From DASQHM01 sp035632095 (GTDB lineage Bacteria > Pseudomonadota > Alphaproteobacteria > Ferrovibrionales > Ferrovibrionaceae): a stretch of 13,266 bases of DNA. The translations under genes and the position numbers were made by a program. The notes under the pieces are model-generated. The model made no database searches. It was given only the letters and a program-made list of their open reading frames with translations, and had not been told where the DNA came from. Below, in pieces: positions 7,068 to 13,266 of the stretch; the first letter of the stretch is position 1; each line of letters begins with the position of its first letter. Location: positions 1 through 13,266 of the forward strand of contig DASQHM010000213.1 of NCBI GenBank assembly GCA_035632095.1, written 5' to 3'.

Positions 7068-8017
7068 CCGCTCGCTTCAGCCGAGGCTATTGGGCGGGAT
7101 TCTGCATCGTTCTGGCGCTGCTGATCGTGGCACCGCTCGTGCTGCCGGAATTCTGGCGCCGGTTCGCGACGGAGATCCTGATCTGGGGATTGCTCGCCAT
7201 GTCCTCCGATCTCCTCATCGGTTACACGGGCATGATTTCGTTCGGCCACTCCGCATTTTTCGGTTTGGGCATGTATGGCGCGGCGGCTGCGCTGCTGACG
7301 GTCGATCCGCCCAATCTTTGGCTTGCCATGGTCTACGGGCTCGTAGGCGCTGCCGGGGTCGCGTTGTTCGTGGCCTATTTCTCGACGCGCCTGCGCGACA
7401 TCTACTTCGCGATCACGACTTTGATATTCTCGCAGATCTTCTACGTGATCATCTTCACCTGGACAGAGGTGACCGGCGGCGAGAATGGGCTGACCTTCCG
7501 CCGGCCGGCGTTGGCCGTCCCTGGATTGTTTTCAGTGCCATTTACGACCCAAACGCTGCATTGGTTCGTGCTCGCCGTCGTGACCCTGTCCTATCTCACG
7601 TTGCGGCGGATCACGCAGTCGCCCTTCGGCATGGTGCTGCAATCGATCCGCGAGAACGAAGCGCGGACCCGGGCGATCGGATATCCAGTCGAGCGCTATA
7701 AGATCGTGGCGGTCATGCTCTCCGGCGTATTTGCCGGCCTCGCCGGCGTGCTCTATGCGATACAAAACCGATTTGCCGCACCAGACTTCGTCTACTTCCT
7801 GACGTCGGGCGAGACCGTGATCTTCAACGTCATGGGCGGGGTCGGCACGCTGGTCGGACCAATTGTCGGCGCCGCCTTCTTCCTTCTGCTGCGCGAGGCC
7901 TTCTCCCGTTTCTTCACCGAGTACTACCTCATCCCGGTCGGCATCATCTTCATCGCCATGGTCATTTTCCTTCCACAGGGGCTGCTTGGTTTCATGCGGC
8001 GATGGCTGAACCGATAG
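7064..8017 (+). CDS. livM: ABC transporter permease, LivM type
   Basis: The second inner-membrane permease of the importer, 317 residues. It starts at ATG 7064, overlapping the stop of the LivH-type gene by four bases; the frame is open further upstream but that part is antisense-like noise inside livH. The LivM hallmark GYTGMISFGHSAFFGLGMY is at 53-71 and several hydrophobic segments follow; the segment GETVIFNVMGGVGTLVGPIVGA in the C-terminal third matches the conserved LivM loop that contacts the ATPases. The C-terminus GLLGFMRRW is typical. It is the last gene of the operon, and no clear terminator is seen after it. Family assignment is firm, substrate unknown. Confidence 0.93.
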   Translation: MTARFSRGYWAGFCIVLALLIVAPLVLPEFWRRFATEILIWGLLAMSSDLLIGYTGMISFGHSAFFGLGMYGAAAALLTVDPPNLWLAMVYGLVGAAGVALFVAYFSTRLRDIYFAITTLIFSQIFYVIIFTWTEVTGGENGLTFRRPALAVPGLFSVPFTTQTLHWFVLAVVTLSYLTLRRITQSPFGMVLQSIRENEARTRAIGYPVERYKIVAVMLSGVFAGLAGVLYAIQNRFAAPDFVYFLTSGETVIFNVMGGVGTLVGPIVGAAFFLLLREAFSRFFTEYYLIPVGIIFIAMVIFLPQGLLGFMRRWLNR

Positions 8018-8020
8018 TTT

Positions 8021-8269
8021 TCAAGCGTTGCGGCGAAACTCGACGAAGTATTGATAGCGCGCCGCACTCGCACCTAATGTCGACTTGCCGAAGTCCCGGT
8101 CCATATTTGGCAAGGCGACGTTGCATAGGCCGATCGCACGTTACGCCGCGACCCAATTGCCTGACGGCATTGCCGGCAACGCAGGGTCGCCCAAGAATTG
8201 GTCGGCCTGGACCGGCATGGCCAGAAACGGGCGGAGCGCACATCGATCGGGCCCGCCGGCCGGAGGCAT
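8021..8269 (-). pseudogene. Possible decayed gene fragment between importer and cyanase
   Basis: The roughly 300 bases between livM and the cyanase gene hold no intact gene. On the minus strand one frame starts at ATG 8269, runs 42 codons to TAA at 8141-8143, and then stays open in the same frame for 39 codons to TGA at 8021-8023. The second part reads like real protein (CNVALPNMDRDFGKS and AARYQYFVEFRRNA) with reasonable codon use. A single stop inside an otherwise open frame suggests the remains of a gene, or two unrelated short frames. The product is not recognised. It lies directly downstream of cynS in the same direction, so it could once have been part of a cyanase transcript. Confidence is low. 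Confidence 0.2.
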
Positions 8270-8316
8270 CGGAACTCAATCGGCTTGCCGTATTCCCGCA
8301 ATCTCCTGGCGCTGGC

Positions 8317-8802
8317 TCACGCTTCCTTGTAGCCATAGGCCGGAATATTTCCGGTGGCACCATAGTACTTGTAAGGCAGAAACTTGCCGGACATGGTGAT
8401 CTTGACGCGATCGCCTTTTGGGTCCGGCTGGCGCTCGATGGCAAAGTCAAAGTCGATCGCCGACATGATTCCATCGCCGAATTCCTCTTGGATAAGCTCC
8501 TTCCAAGCCGGCCCGAAGACCGAAACCAGTTCGTAAAAGCGATAGATGAGCGGATCGGATGGCGGGCCATTAAGCGTGCCGCGGTAAGGCACCTCGTTCA
8601 GCATCGCTGCTTCCGATTTTGACAAGCCAAAGAGCTCCGCGGCTTTGGCAGCCTGTGGCTTGGTCAGTTTCATCTGGCCGAGCAGCGCCGCGGTAATCAG
8701 CACCGGCGAAAATCCGCCAATCGCGCCGCAGACATACTCCCAGCTCCAATTCTTTTCGCGCTTGATGTCGAGCAACTTCTCGGTGAGGTCGGTTCTGTTC
8801 AT
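8317..8802 (-). CDS. cynS: Cyanase (cyanate hydratase)
   Basis: Cyanase catalyses bicarbonate-dependent breakdown of cyanate to ammonia and carbon dioxide via carbamate, detoxifying cyanate and releasing nitrogen. The protein has 161 residues against about 156 in E. coli. The N-terminal part (1-75) is the helical domain, and the C-terminal part has the signature LIYRFYELVSVFGPAWKELI and EEFGDGIMSAIDF. The three catalytic residues are Arg88, Glu91 and Ser114, with the same spacing as Arg96, Glu99 and Ser122 of E. coli. ATG 8802 is preceded by AAGGAGG six bases upstream on the minus strand, so the longer open frame reaching to 8940 is not used. It is complete and probably monocistronic or followed only by the decayed fragment. 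It is transcribed towards the importer operon; no cyanate-specific transporter such as cynX or cynABD is seen. Functional cyanase is very likely. Confidence 0.95.
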   Translation of the reverse strand: MNRTDLTEKLLDIKREKNWSWEYVCGAIGGFSPVLITAALLGQMKLTKPQAAKAAELFGLSKSEAAMLNEVPYRGTLNGPPSDPLIYRFYELVSVFGPAWKELIQEEFGDGIMSAIDFDFAIERQPDPKGDRVKITMSGKFLPYKYYGATGNIPAYGYKEA

Positions 8803-9025
8803 TGTGTGCCTCCTTGGCGAAGAAACAGATATGGCAACGGCCAGCGGCCCAAGCGGGCGCAACGTTACTAGCAATTCGCGTGCCAAACCGTATCCGGATG
8901 GCAGGAGGCTTGCCATTCCAGACTCAGTATAAATCGCCACTTTTGTGTGAAGTCAGCTCAAGTGTTTTCAAATCAGGGACTCGCAACCACCTTTGCCGAA
9001 GGCCATTCAGCTGGGCTCGTTAAAT
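8803..9025 (-). promoter_or_regulatory. Upstream region of cynS with promoter candidate
   Basis: This 223-base gap lies between the cynS start and the end of the hydrolase gene, which is also on the minus strand. Read on the minus strand, TATACT (8931-8926) makes a good -10, with TGACTT (8955-8950) as a -35 at an 18-base spacer; the -35 is only fair. This would give a leader of roughly 115 bases. Around the -35, CACTT (8939-8943) and AAGTG (8960-8964) form an inverted repeat that could bind a regulator such as a CynR-type factor, but no regulator gene is near. The rest shows nothing. Confidence 0.35.
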
Positions 9026-11044
9026 TCAGGGCGTGGTGCGCGGCCGGTCGCCCACGGCAAACCCCGGCGGCAACTCCGCGGTTCCGGTCAGCGCCAACAA
9101 CGTCGGCGCGGAATCATCAAGGCGAAGCGTGACTTGGCGCAAACGGCCAAGATCGCGGTTGGCGCGGATGTCGTGAACGAAGGCCTCGCTGTCCATTGTA
9201 ACTTGAACGGTCTCGCCGGATGACAGTCGCGATTTGAGGCGCCCAAGAATGCCCGCGTCGGCCAGGTCCCGCTGCAAGGCGACGATCGTTGCGTCGCCGC
9301 GTTCGAAGATGCGGATCTCCACATCGCTCACGGGCTCGCCCGACAGCGACCTGACGGTGAGCCGCGGCCTCACGCCGGCGTCACCGAGCGCGTTCAGCAT
9401 CCACTGCAAGCGGCCGGGCTGCTTGCCGGCGGCGAGAATCGCCTTCCCTTCGCCGATATTGCTCGCCGCATCGGCGCCGGACGAGTCGAAGACGTCGGCG
9501 AGCTGCGGCTCGGCCAAGCGCCGGCAATGCTCGTCGAATCGCCCCGGCACGGCATCGGCGATTGCGGTGCCCCCGCCGTTGACGAACGAGCGGATCTCAT
9601 CCGCTTCCGCCGCCGACAAAGCGACGGCTTGCGGCAGGATCAGTGCGCGATAGGCGCCGCTTTGCAACACGCCCTGTTCGATCATTTCGGCGGTCACGAT
9701 GCGGTAACCGAGACCGAGATGATCGAGCACCTTCGTGAAACCAAGAATGTCGGCATCGGGCGATTGGCCGTCTACCGCGAGATTGCCGCCTCCGGCAGCG
9801 TGCGCGGCGGCCGATGCGCCGGCGATCCAACGGGCTCGCATGCTTGCGGGCGAATAGAGGATTGCGACCGGGTCCTCGGAAGGGCGGCTGCCGATCAGCA
9901 TTGCGCCGAGCCCGCCGCGCAGCTCTGCGACATAGGATGCGGCCGCCTTGCCGCGAGCGCCGACACTGCCGTCGGCCGCGGCGAAGGCGCCGGTTTCGTC
10001 CCACAAGATGAGTCCGCGACTGCCGCGCAAGGCGTCGCGCCAGACGCGATGCGCCTCCGCCGGTCCGCTTTCGAAGGAGGTGGTCAGCAGAACCACGTTC
10101 GGATTGAGGGAGCGAACGATCTCCATGTTGCCGGCTAGGTCGTATAGCTCGATCACATCGACGGATTTTGCCAGGCGCGCGTAGTCGTATCCGCCCCAGC
10201 CGGGTTCCTGACCGCCTTCGAGAGCGGCGAGGGCTTTCGGATCGGCGGCGTGAACGGCGTCGCGGCCCGACGCGAGCGCGCCGGCAAAGGCCACGTCCAT
10301 CCATTCCTTGAAATCCGCCCATGCGGAAAAATTGCCGTCGGTTCGCCTCAGGGCATCGCGGGTCAGCATGGGCCGCACCGCGCTCCAGGATGCGTAATTC
10401 GTGCCCCATTGCGCGTTCAGCGCGTCGAGACTCCCGTATCGTTCGCGCAGCCACGCGCGCATGCCGTCGAGCGACGCGGGCGACACGTCGAAGTCCCAGA
10501 AGCTGTCCAGTTCGGCGATGCCCGTTTCATCGCCGAGCGCGTAATAGAGGGGGTCATACTGTCGATTGCTTGTCACGACCCGGGTCAGCCTATTGCGAAT
10601 CTTGGCCAGCCATTCCGGGTCGGACAGGCTCGGCTTTCGCATGAACGCCGCATCGCTCAGAGGATTGTCGCGGTACGCCTGCTGCGCTTCGAGAAAAAGC
10701 CAGTTCTTTGGCTTGCCGGGCGTCCATTTGTGATACGGCGAATAGAAGTCCGTCGCGATGTTCTCCACATACCAGCGCAGGCCCGACGCGATCAGATCGG
10801 TTTGCGCGGGATCGGGCACTGTGTCCGCGGCGCCGGCCGCATCGTCGCGGTTTGCGGTGATTTTGCCCGCCGTGATGCCGAGCCGCTTCAGCGACTCATA
10901 AGCCGCGCGCGTCTGCGGCTGCCACATGATGATCTGGTAGTCGGGCCAGCGATCGGATGGCTCGGCCGCGATCGTGGATCTGCCGGCGACGAGCGCCAGG
11001 GCCAACAGCGAGAGTCTAAGGGTCGCTTGCAAGATTTCCCTCAT
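9026..11044 (-). CDS. Secreted GH42-like TIM-barrel glycoside hydrolase (putative)
   Basis: An exported protein of 672 residues. I chose ATG 11044 because it puts a signal peptide at the N-terminus (MREILQATLRLSLLALALVAG, cleavage near TIAA/EP); the ribosome binding site is weak, and an in-frame TTG at 11092 would add 16 residues in front of the signal. Residues about 35-385 look like a clan GH-A barrel related to family 42 beta-galactosidases: IIMWQPQT, YALGDETGIAELDSFWDF, the GH42-like WLRERYGSLDALNAQWGT (198-215), VVLLTTSFESG and LILWDETGAF. By position, Glu173 (end of strand 4) could be the acid/base and Glu325 (strand 7) the nucleophile; the usual Asn-Glu pair is Asp-Glu. Residues about 390-510 resemble the GH42 trimerisation/GATase-like domain (YRALILPQAVALSAAEADEI, FVNGGGTAIAD), and a beta-rich tail follows. 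It is divergent from the OYE gene. The fold is likely, the substrate unknown. Confidence 0.75.
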   Translation of the reverse strand: MREILQATLRLSLLALALVAGRSTIAAEPSDRWPDYQIIMWQPQTRAAYESLKRLGITAGKITANRDDAAGAADTVPDPAQTDLIASGLRWYVENIATDFYSPYHKWTPGKPKNWLFLEAQQAYRDNPLSDAAFMRKPSLSDPEWLAKIRNRLTRVVTSNRQYDPLYYALGDETGIAELDSFWDFDVSPASLDGMRAWLRERYGSLDALNAQWGTNYASWSAVRPMLTRDALRRTDGNFSAWADFKEWMDVAFAGALASGRDAVHAADPKALAALEGGQEPGWGGYDYARLAKSVDVIELYDLAGNMEIVRSLNPNVVLLTTSFESGPAEAHRVWRDALRGSRGLILWDETGAFAAADGSVGARGKAAASYVAELRGGLGAMLIGSRPSEDPVAILYSPASMRARWIAGASAAAHAAGGGNLAVDGQSPDADILGFTKVLDHLGLGYRIVTAEMIEQGVLQSGAYRALILPQAVALSAAEADEIRSFVNGGGTAIADAVPGRFDEHCRRLAEPQLADVFDSSGADAASNIGEGKAILAAGKQPGRLQWMLNALGDAGVRPRLTVRSLSGEPVSDVEIRIFERGDATIVALQRDLADAGILGRLKSRLSSGETVQVTMDSEAFVHDIRANRDLGRLRQVTLRLDDSAPTLLALTGTAELPPGFAVGDRPRTTP

Positions 11045-11155
11045 CGGCCCGCGGCGGCGAGCGTCCGCGCATTTCAGCGCTTTGCCGGTCAATCCGCAAC
11101 TTGCGCTGGCGGCGCCGGTCGCCCTTAAATGGCGCCCCTAGTGTCCGAGGAAATC
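11045..11155. promoter_or_regulatory. Divergent intergenic region between hydrolase and OYE genes
   Basis: About 110 bases separate the two divergent starts and must hold promoters for both if the genes are expressed. The stretch is GC-rich; GGCGCC occurs at 11111-11116 and again at 11131-11136, flanking the only AT-rich spot (TTAAAT, 11126-11131). No convincing -35/-10 pair is seen on either strand. Confidence 0.25.
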
Positions 11156-12268
11156 ATGAACTTTCCGTCGCTGTTTTCGCCGTTGCAGCTCGGCGCCTAC
11201 CGCCTGCGCAATCGCGTCATTTTGGCGCCTCTGACCCGCATGCGGGCCGGGCCCGGCAACGTTCCCCACGAACTCAACGCCCGGTACTACGCGCAGCGCG
11301 CCGGCGCCGGGCTGGTCATTGCCGAAGCGACGCAAGTGGCGGCCGACGGCCAGGGCTATCCCAATACGCCCGGCATCCATTCACCCGAACAGACCGCCGG
11401 ATGGCGCCTGGTGACCGATGCCGTCCACAAAGCCGGCGGCGTGATTTTCCTACAGCTATGGCACGTGGGCCGCATTTCGCATCCCTCCATGCAGCCGGGC
11501 GGCGCGCCGCCGATAGCGCCGTCCGCCGTCACGCCGCGAGGCAAGGCACTGACTCCGCAAGGACCGGTTCCGTTCGAGGCGCCGCGCGCACTCGAGCTTG
11601 GCGAGATTCCCGGCGTCATCGAGCGTTTCCGGCACGGCGCGATGAATGCGCTCGCCGCCGGCTTCGACGGCGTCGAAATCCACGGCGCCAACGGCTACCT
11701 GATCGAGCAATTCACCAACGACCGCACCAATCTCCGCACCGACGCCTACGGCGGTTCGCCCGCGAACCGCTCGCGCCTGTTGTTCGAGATCGCCGATGCC
11801 GTGGTCGGCGTTTGGGGCCGCGACCGGGTGGGTTTGCGTCTGTCGCCGTTCGGCGGAGCCAACGACAGCTTCGACAGCGACCCGCTCGGCACGTATGGCG
11901 CCATCGTCCGCCGCTTGAGCGGTCTCGGCCTGGCGTACCTGCATCTCATCGAGCCGCGCGCCAGCGGGGCCGGCGGTTCGGATCGCATTCGCGAGGATGC
12001 GCCGTTCGCCGCCGCGTAGTTTCGCCCGATGTACTCCGGCGTGCTGATCGCGGCCGGCGGCTTCACGCGGCAAAGCGCCATGGACACAGTCTCGCGGGGC
12101 ATTGCCGATGCGGTGGCGTTCGGGCGGATCTTCCTGGCCAATCCGGACCTGCCGCGGCGTCTTGAGGCGGATGCGCCGCTCAATCCCTACGACCGCTCGA
12201 CATTCTACGGCGGCGGCGCGCGCGGCTATACGGACTATCCGAGCCTCGGCGAGCGCGCAGCGGAGTGA
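11156..12268 (+). pseudogene. Old Yellow Enzyme family NADH:flavin oxidoreductase, interrupted by an in-frame amber codon
   Basis: An FMN-dependent ene-reductase of the Old Yellow Enzyme/NemA/XenA type, which reduces activated C=C bonds or nitro compounds. ATG 11156 has CGAGG five bases upstream. Codons 1-287 read as a normal OYE: APLTRMRA (24-31), LQLWHVGRISHP (99-110), EIHGANGYLIEQFTNDRTN (174-192, with ligand-binding His176 and Asn179), NRSRLLFEI. TAG at 12017-12019 is codon 288. The same frame then continues without any shift with FRPMYSGVLIAAGGFTRQ and AFGRIFLANPDLP to TGA at 12266-12268. Reading through would give 370 residues, the normal length. The part after TAG holds the FMN phosphate-binding loops, so a truncated protein should be inactive. 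A single change to CAG, AAG or GAG would restore the gene. It is a recent pseudogene, a sequencing error, or a suppressed stop. The next gene fragment starts three bases after the end, convergent. Confidence 0.85.
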
Positions 12269-12271
12269 CGC

Positions 12272-12700
12272 TCAGCCGCCGCCGGCTGCTGCCTTGTCCT
12301 TTTCCGCCATGCGCTGCTTCAACTGCTCGGGCGTGAGCCGCACGATGTCCTCGTTCTGGTGCGCGTAAAGTTCGTAAGGTTGCGTATCCAGCTCTTCGAG
12401 CACGACGCGGCCCGCCAGTACATCCGACTTCCACGCGTCCTGCGCCGGTTGCCGCGCGTGGAATTCCGGCATCACCTCGCGTGCGAACAGCGCCAAACTG
12501 TCGCAGATGTCTTGATGGCTGGTGCGGCCGGCCTGATTCAGCAGGATGACTTGGTCCACATGGGCGGCCTCGAACTGACGTAGGCGCTTGCGGATCGTTT
12601 CCGGCGAGCCGATCAAGCCGTTGCGGAGCGCGGCCTGCGCCTTCTCGGTATGGCGCCAATCCTGGTACTCGCGCCACAGATTGCTCGTGCCGGGGGCATC
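12272..12700 (-). pseudogene. 5'-truncated LLM-class flavin monooxygenase, left arm of an inverted pair
   Basis: Read on the minus strand from the centre at 12700, this encodes the last 142 residues of a luciferase-like (LLM class) flavin-dependent oxidoreductase, beginning DAPGTSNLWREYQDW and including GLIGSPETIRKRLRQFE, HVDQVILLNQAGRTSH, ALFAREVMPEFHARQP and the tail LTPEQLKQRMAEKDK. Full-length relatives have roughly 350-400 residues with the N-terminal half of the TIM barrel, which is absent here. At the centre the sequence switches into the reverse complement of a second, homologous copy. The frame stays open past the centre to 13144, but that part is antisense of the other arm, so it is not a gene start. 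There is no credible start codon at the truncation. The stop lies three bases from the end of the convergent OYE gene. It is probably non-functional unless the junction is an assembly error. Confidence 0.8.
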
Positions 12701-13126
12701 GACGCGCCGGGCACCGGCAACCTCTGGCGCGAGTACCAGGAATGGCGCCAGACCGACAAGGCAAAGCAGGCGCTGCGCAACGGGCTGATCGGCTCGCCCG
12801 ACACCATCCGCAAGCGGCTGCGCCAGTTCGAGGAGGCGCATGTCGATCAGGTGATCCTGCTCAACCAGGCGGGGCGGACGAGCCACCAGGCGATCTGCGA
12901 CAGCCTCGATCTGTTCGCGCGCGAGGTGATGCCGGAATTCCATGCGCGCCAGCCCGCGCAGGATGCGTGGAAGGCCGACGTGCTCGCGGGGCGCATCGTG
13001 CTCGAGGAACTCGAGACTGACACCTACGACCTCTACGCGCATCAGAACGAGGACATCGTCCGCCTCACGCCCGAGCAGCTCAAGCAGCGCATGGCGGAGA
13101 AGGAGAAGGCGGCACAGGGTGCCTGA
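12701..13126 (+). pseudogene. 5'-truncated LLM-class flavin monooxygenase, right arm of an inverted pair
   Basis: This encodes the last 141 residues of an LLM-class flavin-dependent oxidoreductase, the homologue of the left arm: DAPGTGNLWREYQEW, GLIGSPDTIRKRLRQFEE, HVDQVILLNQAGRTSH, DLFAREVMPEFHARQP and LTPEQLKQRMAEKEK. The N-terminal part of the TIM barrel is missing, cut at exactly the homologous codon as in the left arm. The frame is open back to an ATG at 12650, but the 17 codons up to the centre are antisense of the left arm and do not look like family sequence. The bias of differences towards silent positions shows both copies were under selection as proteins before, or even after, the truncation. 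The next gene begins at or just after its stop, so it may once have been in an operon with that gene. Probably a pseudogene as presented. Confidence 0.8.
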
Positions 13127-13142
13127 CGGCCCCGGACCGATC

Positions 13143-13266
13143 ATGTTGCGGCTGTGCCTCTGGCTCGCCTGCGTCGCCGTCGCACCCGTCGCACCGGCGC
13201 GGGCGGCCGATCTGCCGGGCGCGTGGGTGGAGCTCGCGGCAGATGGCAGGCTCGACGTGCGTACCG
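13143..13266 (+). CDS. Start of an exported protein, cut by the window end
   Basis: Only about 41 codons are visible. They begin with a Sec-type signal peptide (MLRLCLWLACVAVAPVAPARA, probable cleavage at ARA/ADLPG), followed by GAWVELAADGRLDVRT, so the product is probably periplasmic or secreted. ATG 13143 lies 16 bases after the stop of the right LLM arm; an in-frame GTG at 13119 would overlap that stop and add eight residues. Neither has a strong ribosome binding site. The visible part is too short to name a family. The close spacing suggests co-transcription with the LLM gene in its original form. Confidence 0.6.
   Translation, partial: MLRLCLWLACVAVAPVAPARAADLPGAWVELAADGRLDVRT

Larger units (their letters stand above)
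12272..13126. repeat. Zero-spacer imperfect inverted repeat of two diverged LLM gene ends
   Basis: The left arm (12272-12700, minus) and right arm (12701-13126, plus) are homologous over their whole length and meet at 12700/12701 with no spacer. The six bases ATCGAC at 12698-12703 can belong to either arm, encoding Ile-Asp on the plus strand and Val-Asp on the minus strand. By hand comparison the encoded proteins differ at about 19 of 141 positions plus one codon in length; most base differences are in third codon positions. Homology stops at the two stop codons; the sequences beyond them are unrelated. Confidence 0.85.

Noticed and set aside
8803..8940. An extended N-terminus of cyanase from 8940
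   Set aside because: ATG 8802 has a near-perfect ribosome binding site and gives the family length; the extension is not cyanase-like and covers the promoter candidate.
10250..11128. A 292-codon plus-strand frame, and other open frames opposite the hydrolase gene
   Set aside because: They are antisense to a gene with a signal peptide and recognisable domains, and their proteins have no family character.
12017..12019. Programmed recoding of the amber codon (pyrrolysine-like)
   Set aside because: No pyrrolysine genes or recoding element are visible, and the position is not catalytic; mutation or base error is simpler.
12650..12700. ATG 12650 as the real start of the right LLM copy
   Set aside because: The codons between 12650 and the centre are the antisense of the left arm, so this is a chance start rather than the native N-terminus.
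12272..13144. A single 290-residue minus-strand protein across the LLM inverted pair
   Set aside because: Its first half is the antisense of the right arm; only the second half is real LLM sequence.

Overview
The window looks like chromosome of a GC-rich alphaproteobacterium, most likely Hyphomicrobiales (Bradyrhizobium/Xanthobacteraceae-like). This is inferred from base composition, from gene style (IclR regulator, Tat-exported branched-chain-type binding protein, many GTG/TTG starts) and from the gene mix. No rRNA, tRNA, CRISPR array or recognisable insertion sequence was seen. The right third (about 9.0-13.3 kb) is visibly richer in G and C than the left two thirds, so the window may join two regions of different history.

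Left block, 0.2-8.0 kb, is a small-molecule uptake and catabolism cluster. It starts with an IclR-family regulator and a DHDPS/N-acetylneuraminate-lyase superfamily enzyme that keeps the Schiff-base lysine and the tyrosine but lacks the usual arginine. A DUF1445 (YcsI/D-glutamate cyclase-like) gene follows on the minus strand. Divergent from it is a five-gene ABC importer of the branched-chain amino acid type: Tat-exported binding protein, two ATPases, two permeases, tightly packed. The regulator probably controls the enzymes and importer, and the importer probably brings in a small carboxylate or amino-acid-like substrate; the substrate cannot be read from the sequence. A strong GC hairpin lies just after the binding-protein stop codon and may set subunit ratios.

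Middle, 8.0-9.0 kb: about 300 bases with only a weak trace of a decayed gene, then a complete cyanase gene (cynS) on the minus strand with all three catalytic residues, a good ribosome binding site and a possible promoter.

Right block, 9.0-13.3 kb: a large secreted TIM-barrel glycoside-hydrolase-like protein (GH42-like) on the minus strand; divergent from it an Old Yellow Enzyme gene that is full length except for one in-frame amber codon; then the most unusual item. Two diverged copies of the C-terminal part of a luciferase-like (LLM) flavin monooxygenase stand head to head, joined at exactly homologous codons with no spacer, both lacking the N-terminal part. The window ends inside a gene for an exported protein of unknown function.

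The strongest candidates for a second look are the zero-spacer inverted LLM pair, the amber-interrupted OYE gene next to it, the hairpin between importer genes, and the importer/DUF1445/atypical aldolase/cyanase neighbourhood. Nothing here proves a new defence or mobile system.
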